Positions 55,059-63,441 of a DNA stretch of 64,000 nucleotides are shown here, one piece after another (the first letter of the stretch is position 1; every line of letters starts with the position of its first letter). Source of the stretch: Halovenus salina (GTDB lineage: Archaea > Halobacteriota > Halobacteria > Halobacteriales > Haloarculaceae); the NCBI RefSeq assembly GCF_026410925.1, contig NZ_CP112973.1:1-64000 (forward strand). The letters run 5' to 3'. The notes beneath the pieces were generated by a model that worked only from the letters and a program-made list of their open reading frames with translations, ran no database searches and had not been told where the DNA came from. Position numbers and translations under genes: made by a program.

Positions 55059-55948
55059 GTTCCCTAACCGGCGACGAGCAAGCCAGTGACCAGCAGCACG
55101 ACCGCCCGGTCAACCGACAAAAGAACACGTTCTTCGGCGACGTGTGGGTGAATTTCAAACGCTGGAATATCAAGGCTGTCCGGAACCCGTTCGTCTTGGT
55201 GGTGTCGCTGGCCCAGCCGATTATCTTCCTCGTTCTTTTCACCGAAGTCTTCGGCAACGTCGCGGGCCGAGCCGTCAGTCAAGGGCTGCCGGGGATCAGC
55301 TACGAGAGCTACCTTGTCCCAGCCATCGTGATCCAAGTGTCGCTGGCGGCGGCAGTCACCTCCGGCATCGGCCTGGTCAACGACATCGAGAACGGAATGT
55401 TCGAAAAAGTGCTCGTCTCGCCGATGAACCGCACTGCCGTCTTCGCTGGCAAGACCGCCGCTGAGGTGTTCCGCATCGCTGTGCAGGTATCGGTCATCCT
55501 TGGCCTCGGCGTCGTAATGGGCGCGGAGATTAAAACCGGCGTCGTCGGTGCGGCCGGTATCGTTGCTGTTGGCGTCATCTTTTCTCTGTGGTTCGTCGCG
55601 CTGTCAAACTCGTTGGCAATCCTCACCCGCGACCAGGAGTCGACGATTATCGCCGCAAACCTGCTTCAGTTTCCCCTACTCTTCCTGTCGAGTGCTTTCC
55701 TGCCGCTGTCGACTCTCCCCGGATGGATCCAGACGTTCGCCCGACTCAACCCGGTCACCTACGGCGTCGACGCCGCTCGGTCGCTGATGCTCGATCAAGA
55801 CGTGATGACCGTCATCGAGATGTCGTCCTTTGGGGGTACTCTCGATGGCGTCGTCCCCGGGGTGGCAGTACTTGGGGGCATCGGTCTGGCTCTTGGTGCT
55901 GTTGCAGTCTTCCTGCTCGCTCGCGCGTCGAGTTCGGACGTGCAGTAG
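55055..55948 (+). CDS. ABC-2 type permease, DrrB-like
   Basis: The 297-residue protein has six membrane helices: PFVLVVSLAQPIIFLVLFTE, LVPAIVIQVSLAAAVTSG, VAVQVSVILGLGVVMG-like, GIVAVGVIFSLWFVAL, LLQFPLLFLSSAFLPL and the final GIGLALGAVAVFLLAR. The GIGLVNDIENGMFEKVLVSP loop before helix 3 is typical of ABC-2 exporters. Pairs with the ATPase to export lipids or drugs (substrate unknown). Confidence 0.9.
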   Translation: MSSLTGDEQASDQQHDRPVNRQKNTFFGDVWVNFKRWNIKAVRNPFVLVVSLAQPIIFLVLFTEVFGNVAGRAVSQGLPGISYESYLVPAIVIQVSLAAAVTSGIGLVNDIENGMFEKVLVSPMNRTAVFAGKTAAEVFRIAVQVSVILGLGVVMGAEIKTGVVGAAGIVAVGVIFSLWFVALSNSLAILTRDQESTIIAANLLQFPLLFLSSAFLPLSTLPGWIQTFARLNPVTYGVDAARSLMLDQDVMTVIEMSSFGGTLDGVVPGVAVLGGIGLALGAVAVFLLARASSSDVQ

Positions 55949-56202
55949 CACGAGAGTTCGAGTTGCTCCTCGACGGCGTTGAGAGTTCTCCAAAGACCGA
56001 CAGCGAACCGAAGCGCGCTTCGCAGTCTTTCTGATGGGTCGTCTCAGCTTGCGCGCCGGCGAAGTCGTCCACATGCGCGAGGACTGGACCGACTGGCGAC
56101 AGCGCCGAATCGAAATCCCCAGACAGCAGGACTGTTATCTTGGTCAGGATGGTGGAATTTGTGGATATTGCAAAATGCAGTCTGCAATTAATACGCTGTC
56201 GA

Positions 56203-56523
56203 CTAGTTCGACTGTAACCAACTCACAGCGTCTTCGTATTCCTCAAACCACTGCCTTTCAATGTCGTCATCTGCCCCCTCGGTCACACTTTCTATGGACA
56301 TTTTCGAGACGATGCTTTCCGGGGCAACTACGGCCACATGGTCGACGCCTGCTGCTTCCGCGTTTGGTCCCCACGTTTTCTGACTCCACTCCTGATCTTC
56401 CTGATCTATTGCCGGGTGGTCACGAGTGTCAGCGAGAACGTTTGAGCATTGAGTGTCCTCAACAGCATCGATAACAGTATTCATATATTCACGGTACTTG
56501 TCCCCCTCTGCGTACTCAGTCAT
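56203..56523 (-). CDS. SpoIIAA/STAS-like small protein
   Basis: The 106-residue protein starts MTEYAEGDKYREYMNTVIDA and has alpha/beta order with NVLADTRDHPAIDQEDQEWS, HVAVVAPESIVSKMSIES and an acidic C-terminal helix (WFEEYEDAVSWLQSN). This matches SpoIIAA-like proteins that bind lipids or anti-sigma-type partners. It stands alone; the N-terminal part may be short. The 510-bp stretch after it (56524-57033) holds only a palindrome. Confidence 0.7.
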   Translation of the reverse strand: MTEYAEGDKYREYMNTVIDAVEDTQCSNVLADTRDHPAIDQEDQEWSQKTWGPNAEAAGVDHVAVVAPESIVSKMSIESVTEGADDDIERQWFEEYEDAVSWLQSN

Positions 56524-56861
56524 TTCAGCCGAGACAATGTTCTCATTAGGTCTGTAGAGCGTGTCATAGAATACGTCTCATACCCTCTATCCGGCGATTA
56601 TACCACACTCATTTCGCGTGTCATCTAGTGATTTGCCTCCATCATAGATTGCATTCGGGGACGAAATCGTGAATAATAGCTGTTGCGAACTATTGTATGA
56701 CACGCTCTCTGTACTCAACTGTTGCGTGCGCTTTGTCTAAGTAGGTCTCTGCCATTGGACCGCACCAGTGTAGTAGGTATATAAATCCACGCCGCAAATT
56801 ATCATTGAAGAAAATGATATTTATGCAGACAGTGATACCAACAGATTCGACGTGACCGGTG

Positions 56862-56888
56862 TGCAAGATACGCGCCCTCTATCTTGCA
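56862..56888 (-). repeat. 27-bp TGCAAGAT palindromic element, copy in reverse
   Basis: TGCAAGAT, 11 bases, ATCTTGCA with perfect arms; read on the minus strand it gives TGCAAGATAGAGGGCGCG followed by TATCTTGCA, matching the interior of the 29750 copy. Confidence 0.7.
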
Positions 56889-57033
56889 CGGCACGCCCTG
56901 ACAGAAGCCGGAGGGAGCTGTTTCGGTATCGTCGGTAAGAGCCTCGGTCCTTCCCGAACTTGTATGATGCGGAGGTGGCAACGACACCCCCTGACGACCG
57001 TACCACGTACGGGCTCCCAGACCTCATTGAGGT

Positions 57034-57940
57034 GCCGTGTTGAATAGATGCTGAGTCATGGTTAGCGCGGTTCACAGAGCGGTTCTATGTTCGAGATGGC
57101 GAACATGAGGACGATTTCACGGAACTGCCGATACCAGCCGAGCGAGCGCTTCGTTGTTGAGTACGAAGTCTCGGCCATCCAGCGCTGAGAATAGCCTTTT
57201 GCCCGGATGAGCGCGTTGTGTCCAAGCGTCAACGACCTCGATCCACGCTGTAAGATGAGTGGTTCGACACCGAGAGCGTAGAACTCGTATTTCGTGAGCC
57301 AGTTGTGGAACGCCTTGTCAGCAGCGACGGACAGCAGGTCGTCCGCGTTCCGCCGGACGACCTGCGGCCCGGTCTTGGTATCGTGTTTCCACCGGGCCGA
57401 GATATGTACGTCAAGAACGGCAAGAGACTCTCTGTCGGTTAATGTCGTCACTTTCAACGTCTGAACGGTACTTCCCGACCGCTGGCGGTAATACGACGAG
57501 GCTGAGCGACGGTCGAAGAACGTGCTGTCGAGTGCTGCGTGGCCAGACTGCAGGTGTTGCTGCGCTGAAACGCGCAGCAACGCCCGCCACACCCACATTT
57601 CCAGCCGGTCGAACGATTTGTAGAGAGTGGTGAAGTCAGGCAGATCGTCCGGATCTAGGCCAAGTGCGTCACAAATCTCGGTCATATACTTGAGCCGGTT
57701 CGGTGTTTCACGGTAGCTGTGGCCGTTTTCGAGCCGAAAACAGTGGAGAACGACATGCTTCCAGCGGGCGAACCCGCCGCTGGCGGGCTCGCCCGCGTGC
57801 TTCCCCAACGCTTGTTTGGCTAAGGTACCGACACTGCTCAATGAAGTCGAGGAGATCGATCTCCATGGTCAGAGTCGATTTCCTCGGCTTCGACCTTCTA
57901 CTCAGTGATATTAGCCGATTAGATCGCTATTCAACACGGC
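57034..57940 (-). mobile_element. IS5-type insertion sequence, 907 bp
   Basis: Perfect 14-base inverted ends GCCGTGTTGAATAG (57034-57047) and CTATTCAACACGGC (57927-57940). No matching target duplication is visible (AGGT against AGAA). The transposase inside looks slightly shortened. Confidence 0.8.
57062..57841 (-). CDS. IS5-type DDE transposase, probably with a small deletion
   Basis: The 259-residue protein has Asp in HAALDSTFFDRRS, Asp in LSVAADKAFHNW and Glu in WMAETSYSTTKRSLGWYRQ. Compared with the 45539 protein (SSIKRTLGHAVRARAWYREF) a few residues are missing between KRSLG and WYRQ. Activity is doubtful. Confidence 0.8.
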   Translation of the reverse strand: MSSVGTLAKQALGKHAGEPASGGFARWKHVVLHCFRLENGHSYRETPNRLKYMTEICDALGLDPDDLPDFTTLYKSFDRLEMWVWRALLRVSAQQHLQSGHAALDSTFFDRRSASSYYRQRSGSTVQTLKVTTLTDRESLAVLDVHISARWKHDTKTGPQVVRRNADDLLSVAADKAFHNWLTKYEFYALGVEPLILQRGSRSLTLGHNALIRAKGYSQRWMAETSYSTTKRSLGWYRQFREIVLMFAISNIEPLCEPR

Positions 57941-58098
57941 AGAAATAGTATCACTCACATCTGGCAACAACTCCACTCACCCAGCAACGTACTCGAGGTA
58001 GTCACAGGATCTCTCGTGAGTGAAGTATACTCCTGAAGAGCTATCTAGAGTCGTCGAACGGGGCGTCCGCTCCAACGGAATGAGAAGATTGGGGACTC

Positions 58099-58248
58099 TC
58101 AGAAGCGGTATTCAGCAACTTCCGCTGACTCGCAGTGCGGGCATTCCTCGATTGGCGTGTCGAGTGTCACTCCGCAGTTCCGACATTCGTAATGAATCTG
58201 CGTGCTCTCACTGAACATCCCTCGCAGTGGGTCGAACACGCTCATCAT
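58099..58248 (-). CDS. 49-residue zinc-ribbon protein
   Basis: The minus strand from ATG 58248 codes MMSVFDPLRGMFSESTQIHY, then ECRNCGVTLDTPIEECPHC and SAEVAEYRF. Two C-x2-C knuckles (CRNC and CPHC) form a compact zinc ribbon of a size common in haloarchaea. It was too short for standard gene calling. Role unknown. Confidence 0.75.
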   Translation of the reverse strand: MMSVFDPLRGMFSESTQIHYECRNCGVTLDTPIEECPHCESAEVAEYRF

Positions 58249-58377
58249 ATCGGTCACATAGGGTGTTATGTGGTATCAAACCTTCCATCTCTGACCAGTC
58301 ACTGGCCTGCATACCCGTCACCGTCCAAACAGCAAGACACTATACCTTCACGCTCGAACTGTCGTCTGAGTTCTGAA

Positions 58378-58692
58378 ATGGGTGGCCAGCCAAGACAGTC
58401 TCAGCGGTTTACGTTTGCTGACGCTGTCGATGTCCCCGCTACGCTCGAGACGTGTCACATCCAGTTTCTCGACATCAACCCCTCCAGAGCCATCGTGATA
58501 TACAGCGACGCGATTTTTGATGTTGACAGCGGCGAGACACCCCTGTCAGCTGCGACAACCGTCGAAATCACGATGTTCGAGCCGCCAGACGACGTCGACT
58601 CTGCCGACCGCGAGACGCTCGCTGCGCTCATCGAGGACCTTTCTGATCGCCTCGCCAGTGTGAGCGGGACCACTGCAACCCGCCAAGAGTGA
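58378..58692 (+). CDS. Hypothetical protein
   Basis: ATG 58378 gives MGGQPRQSQRFTFADAVDVP, 104 residues with strand-rich PATLETCHIQFLDINPSRA and IVIYSDAIFDVDSGETPLS, and an acidic helical end. The upstream frame extension (from 58135) overlaps the divergent zinc-ribbon gene and is unlikely. No family was recognised. Confidence 0.55.
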   Translation: MGGQPRQSQRFTFADAVDVPATLETCHIQFLDINPSRAIVIYSDAIFDVDSGETPLSAATTVEITMFEPPDDVDSADRETLAALIEDLSDRLASVSGTTATRQE

Positions 58693-58711
58693 CTTCTAGG
58701 AAGATAAGGTG

Positions 58712-58873
58712 TTACGAGATCTCGTCTAACGAGTCATACTCGCTCCAGCACTCGCAGTCGAGATCCCCAATTGACGTGACTTCGTCAGGCAGATCAGAGA
58801 GCGGCATCCCATCGCCGACGGTAGGGCAGTCCTTGGTGTGAATCGAGAAGTCGTCAGCCGACATGGTAGCCAT
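58712..58873 (-). CDS. Hypothetical acidic protein with Cys residues
   Basis: ATG 58873 gives MATMSADDFSIHTKDCPTVG, about 53 residues, ending DLDCECWSEYDSLDEIS. Three Cys near the ends (DCP, DCEC) could bind metal. The upstream part of the frame (to 58969) has no matching start context. Low certainty. Confidence 0.4.
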   Translation of the reverse strand: MATMSADDFSIHTKDCPTVGDGMPLSDLPDEVTSIGDLDCECWSEYDSLDEIS

Positions 58874-58958
58874 ATCTACGAGTCGCGTCTCCCGTCTCCA
58901 ACGAACTACTGCCGTCGTCTTACCCGGGTAATGGTGAGGAGTACGGGCCCAAAACGGG

Positions 58959-59951
58959 TCACTCGGCATTCGAACGGGTATGGAACGTCGTCCCCGTCCG
59001 GAAACTGGTCAACTCCTCGATCCGAGCCTCGAGTGCTTCGATTTCGTCCCGGAGTTCGGCTGCCTCGTCGTCATCACTAGCAGCAAGTTGGTCTTTCAAC
59101 CCCTGGAGCCGTGTCTCCTTGCTCTCTTCGTCGACATCGGCCTTGCGGACGTACTCGGATTCATCGATCTCATAGACGTCCGATTCGGAGAGTTCCGTCA
59201 CCTCGAGGGCGTCGTCGACTTTACTGCGGTCGACGCTGGTAATCTGCTCACGATCGACGCCTGCGGCTTCTAGCGTCTCGATGACTGCCTGGTCGTCTTT
59301 GAGTGACTTGTTGCGCCGTGACGTCCGCTGGACGGAGCCGAAGGGACCGCTGACTGGGCGGTCGTGATGTAACCGGGTGAGCAATACGTCGGCAATCTCC
59401 TTCCGAAGGCTATCGGCGTTGCGTTGGACATCTGAACACAGTGTATACAGGTTGACCAGGGCGTCAGTCTCGAGGTCTTCGAAAGTGTCGAGGTCGTGGC
59501 GTTCGAGCGCGTCGACGAGCAAGAGTGCGTCAGCGTAGACATCAAGCTCGGGTTCAGTCCGCTCGCTGGCGTCAGCTGGCGAGCTGTCATCGTCGAGAAC
59601 CTGCGTGGCTGTTGGTCCCTCTGTTTCGACGATCATGCCCTGTTGTTCGTCGACTTCGAAGCGTGGGTGGAGACTTAACACTGCGGGGTACGGGTCGGCG
59701 TCTGGCGGGAGTCGATCTAGTTCGAACGCACCGTCGTTGTCAGTGACACGCCGATAGAGGGTCTCGAATTGATCGCGTTGCAAGGGCCGTGTGGTGTCGA
59801 TGTCACGATCAAGAAAGTCGATGACAACCCGTTGTTCTTGGATATCGTGGAGACGAAAGCGATCCCGAGAGAGCGGCGTCACGAGCGTCGCTCCATCGGG
59901 GAGGTCCTCAAGTTCCTCAAGGAGGGTGTGCCAAGAGACACTGAATGGCAT
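58959..59951 (-). CDS. Haloarchaeal conserved protein with C-terminal coiled coil
   Basis: ATG 59951 (MPFSVSWHTLLEELEDLPDG) gives 330 residues. The first half has beta strands and GATLVTPLSRDRFRLHDI, and later helical parts run to ERIEELTSFRTGTTFH. The C-terminal part is helical and charged with a coiled coil (ETRLQGLKDQLAASDDDEAA, LRDEIEALEARIEEL). A central basic patch (SVQRTSRRNKSLK) may contact nucleic acid. Known as a haloarchaeal hypothetical; function unknown. Confidence 0.65.
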   Translation of the reverse strand: MPFSVSWHTLLEELEDLPDGATLVTPLSRDRFRLHDIQEQRVVIDFLDRDIDTTRPLQRDQFETLYRRVTDNDGAFELDRLPPDADPYPAVLSLHPRFEVDEQQGMIVETEGPTATQVLDDDSSPADASERTEPELDVYADALLLVDALERHDLDTFEDLETDALVNLYTLCSDVQRNADSLRKEIADVLLTRLHHDRPVSGPFGSVQRTSRRNKSLKDDQAVIETLEAAGVDREQITSVDRSKVDDALEVTELSESDVYEIDESEYVRKADVDEESKETRLQGLKDQLAASDDDEAAELRDEIEALEARIEELTSFRTGTTFHTRSNAE

Positions 59952-60220
59952 ACTGTTCTGTTGGATATCGGCAGGCAAAGAGTTACTGCCACTCTCACGC
60001 TGGAGTCTCTTGCCGACAGTGGGTCATCCCCATCACTTTGGCAGGAAGACTGTAGCAGTCGTTCTGAATTTAGCTGCTATATTTTAGCCATCCAGGATAT
60101 GGCTTCAGACGCGCGAACTGAAGCGATAAGCACGGGAAGGATCTGTCGCACTTGCGGAGCAGACTCTTTGTAGTGGCTTTCTACGCTGGTAGTACACTAA
60201 GAACGCCACCATACCCCATC

Positions 60221-60251
60221 TAAGTGTATTATACGAATTTCAATACACTTA
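60221..60251. promoter_or_regulatory. Perfect palindrome overlapping the TATA region of the Fic gene
   Basis: TAAGTGTATT (60221-60230) and AATACACTTA (60242-60251), 11-base spacer. The right arm runs into TTATAT (60249-60254), about 25-30 bases before the start ATG 60279, as expected for a TATA box of a leaderless transcript. Likely an operator bound by the Fic protein itself or another regulator. Confidence 0.65.
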
Positions 60252-60278
60252 TATCGGGCTGGGACGGTTCTAATTGTA

Positions 60279-61418
60279 ATGAATCCCGCTGAGTTTGAAG
60301 ATGGTCCGGGGCAGATCGAGCCACATGGCGGGCTCCCCTGCTACAATCCCGCAAGCCTCCCACCAGAACTCGAGTTCACCGAAGAAATCCTGGAAGCCCA
60401 CGGTGATGCTCTCTACGCCCTCGGGCAACTCTCAACCCTCCACGATCACATCGAGAACGAGAACCTCCTTCTCGCCCCCTTCGTAGTTCGGGAAGCTGCG
60501 ATGAGTTCCCAAATCGAAGGCACCGCAGTAACCGTCTCAGACATCATTCTCCACGAACCAGATGCCGAGCCTGAACGCTCCGCAGCATCTACACGCGATA
60601 TCCGAGAGGCGTACAACTATGTCGAAGCTATCCAACTGGGATTCGACCAGCTTCAACGGGGGAACGGTGTTGACCAGGCCCTCCTCTGTGAACTCCACGA
60701 GTCCCTCCTACTTGATGTTCGTGGGGAAGACAAGCGGCCAGGAGAAATCCGAGACACGCCGGTCGTTATCGGCCCGAATCAAGATCCTCAGAACGCACAG
60801 TTTATTCCTGCTCACCCGGCCCACGTTCAGATACTGGTGGACCAACTTATCGCGTACAACCGGATGGAGAACTACCCACCACTCATCGATATCGCCCTTT
60901 CGCACTACCAATTCGAGACAATCCACCCATTTCGCGATGGGAATGGGCGACTCGGGCGGCTTCTCATCATGCTTCAGTTATTCGACGCAGGGCTGCTTGA
61001 TGAGCCGTATCTGTACTTGTCTGCGTATTTCAACCGTAACCGGGCCGAATACTTCGACAAACTCCTCAGCGTGAGCAAGGATGGTGCTTGGGAAGAGTGG
61101 GTGTTGTTTGCGTTAACCGCAATTAGTGACCAAGCCCACGATGCCTACGAGTGTGGGCAAGAGCTCCTCAAATTACGGAACACGTATCTTGAACAGTACG
61201 AGGGGTATCCAGCAGTTCGCGATGTCGTGACCTATCTGTTTGAGGAGCCGTATCTGCAGGCGGGTCGTGCTCAAGACGCGACTGGGCGATCAAAGAAAGC
61301 AGTCTACAACGCGATCGATATGTTGGTCGACGATGGGGTCATCGAGGAAATCACTGGGAAAGAACGCGGAAAGATCTACCAAGCGCCGGAGATTCTCGCG
61401 ATAGTCGAATCTCCCTGA
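60279..61418 (+). CDS. Fic domain protein with inhibitory helix and wHTH
   Basis: The 379-residue protein has an N-terminal inhibitory motif AAMSSQIEGTAVTVSDI (S/T-x3-E-G/N type, about residue 72), the Fic catalytic loop TIHPFRDGNGRLGRLLI (about 215, with His, Asp, Gly-Asn-Gly-Arg), and a C-terminal winged helix (GRSKKAVYNAIDMLVDDGVI, about 335-370). Fic enzymes transfer AMP to proteins. Autoinhibition and a DNA-binding end suggest self-regulation through the palindrome just upstream (inference). Confidence 0.92.
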   Translation: MNPAEFEDGPGQIEPHGGLPCYNPASLPPELEFTEEILEAHGDALYALGQLSTLHDHIENENLLLAPFVVREAAMSSQIEGTAVTVSDIILHEPDAEPERSAASTRDIREAYNYVEAIQLGFDQLQRGNGVDQALLCELHESLLLDVRGEDKRPGEIRDTPVVIGPNQDPQNAQFIPAHPAHVQILVDQLIAYNRMENYPPLIDIALSHYQFETIHPFRDGNGRLGRLLIMLQLFDAGLLDEPYLYLSAYFNRNRAEYFDKLLSVSKDGAWEEWVLFALTAISDQAHDAYECGQELLKLRNTYLEQYEGYPAVRDVVTYLFEEPYLQAGRAQDATGRSKKAVYNAIDMLVDDGVIEEITGKERGKIYQAPEILAIVESP

Positions 61419-61624
61419 CTGTCTCTAGACGTCTGGTAGTAGTATTCGGATTTGTGGACTTCAGGTCGCGCCTCTGAAATCGCACACCGGATGCCTGAGA
61501 TATAACAGCTAAATTCAGAACGACTGCTAGATCAACGGCGCAAGTCACCACGCAGAACAGCGGAACTGACGGGTCCCTTCTTGAGAGAGTGAACCACTCT
61601 AAGTCAGCGGAGAGATGGATAATA

Positions 61625-61665
61625 TTAACCAACAACCGGTGCGATATTGCGGATTTGTTGGTTAA
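61625..61665. repeat. TTAACCAACA inverted repeat, site E (41 bp)
   Basis: TTAACCAACA (61625-61634) and TGTTGGTTAA (61656-61665), 21-base spacer. It lies about 200 bases downstream of the Fic gene in a 548-bp stretch with no gene. Confidence 0.85.
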
Positions 61666-61903
61666 CAATTCGAGCGCCGTCACTGATCAATCCCAATTGC
61701 CAGTCAGGAACTCCGCTAAATACGTGTGATCCGTTTCTGGCAGTGAGTTACCGGAACCGATGGGAGCTGACTTCAGCCTCTGTACCAGTGACGGCAAATT
61801 CCATACCTCAGAAATCTAGTACATTGAACACAATAACAACTTCTACTAATTGCTGTAATACAGCAGTCACAGCGTTCCAGTATCGTATCCAAATAACGGA
61901 GCC

Positions 61904-61966
61904 ACACACCATTCTTGCAAGTGAAGTGCGTAGAATCATGAGGCTTCACTTGCAAGCGTGGTGTGT
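61904..61966. terminator. 63-base stem-loop next to the orc1 remnant
   Basis: ACACACCA (61904) pairs with TGGTGTGT (61959), and CTTGCAAGTGAAG (61914) pairs with CTTCACTTGCAAG (61944), leaving a 17-base loop. It directly follows the stop of the minus-strand chimeric gene. It may be a terminator or origin-related hairpin. Confidence 0.6.
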
Positions 61967-62335
61967 CTAGATCACGTTGTTAACTGTCGCGATATCTCGA
62001 ATCGACTCAATCTCATTGTCCAGTCGAAGGACATCAGACATTGCATCAATTGCACTACTGAAAGGGACATCGAGTTGGTAGCTGTAGTAATTCCCTCGAG
62101 ATCCACTTCGATTCTCATTCGCAGCAAGAATACCGAGCATTCGTAGATCAGAAAGATGGTTATGGACGGATCGTTGCGCTAGTGGATCTGTTCCAGAGGA
62201 CTCACAGAGAGTTAGATACTCTTCATAGATTTCCCGAGTTTTGTTCGGCGTGTCTTTCTTTGCTGAGGCCGAAAGGTAACCGTCTGGTTCGGGGATGCTG
62301 AACACATCCAGAACCAGACACTTTCTCGTCATCAA
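61967..62335 (-). pseudogene. ISH3 start fused to an Orc1/Cdc6 C-terminus
   Basis: The first 25 residues (VFSIPEPDGYLSASAKKD) match the ISH3-type transposase start (FKLPNPDGYLSASEVKD), while the rest (KTREIYEEYLTLCESSGTDP, RSVHNHLSDLRMLGILAANE, YYSYQLDVPFSSAIDAMSDV) is the C-terminal winged helix of an Orc1/Cdc6. The junction lies at about 62258-62262. Probably formed by ISH3 insertion in an orc1 gene followed by deletion. Fourth orc1 sequence in this window. Confidence 0.8.
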
Positions 62336-62378
62336 TTCGGTGATTCAATCGCGCCGATTACGGCGGTCAGGAAGTACC
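62262..62378 (-). mobile_element. Remnant end of an ISH3-like element
   Basis: About 115 bases resemble the end of the two full ISH3-like copies (AACCGTCTGGTTCGGGGA, GACACTTTCTCGT, GATTCAATC, ending GGAAGTACC), but with several differences. It is a different, diverged ISH3 family member and is a solo end. Confidence 0.7.
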
Positions 62379-62755
62379 GACTATAATAGCTCTGTCCATT
62401 TAACCCAAGGAAGTATAGAGACAACGTTTGAAGCTACACTAAGCATATCAACGGTGGTTCGACGCGGTGTGCAGAACTGCTGTAAGAATGGAAATGACGG
62501 TCTTGGAGTTGCTGACTCAGATACGTAGACAGACATTCGGACTATTCTCTGACACGCTGCTCAATATGAAATATGGATGATAGACAGCCGTGAACGGGCA
62601 AGAGAGCCGACCAAGCTCTGATTTGGCCGGACTTTTCTACACCCCAGCCGGTCAGTCTTAGTTAGCTCACACATTGAATTACTAGTCTACATCAACTTCT
62701 GTTATCCTCTTTTTAATAACTCTTTTAATACCTAAGTCCCTCAGTTGTTAATGCA
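62379..62755. other. Intergenic stretch without a supported gene
   Basis: AT-rich near 62700-62740 (probable promoter of the C2H2 gene); otherwise nothing recognised. Confidence 0.4.
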
Positions 62756-62908
62756 ATGTCGTACTCATGTACCCACTGCGATGCACAGTTCCAAAGCGCG
62801 GCCAGCGTGAGCCAGCATGTCGGCCTTCATCACAACACGTGTGCAGCGTGTGACGAGCAGTTCAACGAAACTGACGCGCTGCGAAACCACATCCACGAGA
62901 GTCACTGA
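62756..62908 (+). CDS. Two-finger C2H2 zinc protein, 50 residues
   Basis: ATG 62756 to TGA 62906 codes a protein with finger 1 CTHCDAQFQSAASVSQHVGL then HH, and finger 2 CAACDEQFNETDALRNHIHE then SH. Each has C-x2-C, a hydrophobic core and H-x3-4-H spacing of the eukaryote-like C2H2 type; such proteins occur in haloarchaea and archaeal viruses and are often regulators. Not in standard gene calls because of its length. AT-rich upstream region fits a strong promoter. Confidence 0.8.
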   Translation: MSYSCTHCDAQFQSAASVSQHVGLHHNTCAACDEQFNETDALRNHIHESH

Positions 62909-63441
62909 TCGATCACTACTCTGGCCGGCACACAGCTGTCTCGATCACGATACTGCTTTTTTACAGGGACAGATAGACGCGATATCCGAGTTCGTCAACG
63001 CCGTCCGAGCAGTTCTGGATGTCTGGACGGTGAACTACTCTCTCACCCGACTTGGCGAAGCGCCCCTTAGTCAGATATCCAGCGAACCTCGGTGCCGGGC
63101 AATGTATCGACTCGCAAAACAGTGTGACGGTTTTACCGAGAGGGACTCGCGGTTTGGTGGGGATTTTTTTGTGGCTGGGAGTTGAGTATCCGTTCTGCTG
63201 CTCGGCGTGCACCCGGAATATTGCCCGCAAACGCCCCAAGGCTCTCTTCTGCGAGTTGTCCAGTGACAAAGATGTGTGAACACTCACCGTCTCTCGCTCT
63301 CGCGCGCCGGTCTCGGTAACACACCGGCCCGACTCGTCGTTCGTTCCGAGTGCAAGAGCAGTACTACCCGACCCAGAATAATAAATATTCTACTGAATTT
63401 AGTAACTTTTATTATAACAGGCTGAAGGAATAGTAATTGCG
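62909..63441. other. Intergenic stretch, possibly degraded
   Basis: About 530 bp without a supported gene. The frame ending at 63185 has no recognised domain. GC-rich palindromic stretches are not evident. Confidence 0.35.

Noticed and set aside
59769..60173. Plus-strand frame opposite the coiled-coil protein gene
   Set aside because: Mostly antisense to 58959-59951 and lacking protein-like composition.
62817..63185. Plus-strand frame after the C2H2 gene
   Set aside because: Its start overlaps the C2H2 gene in another frame and no domain is visible in the rest.
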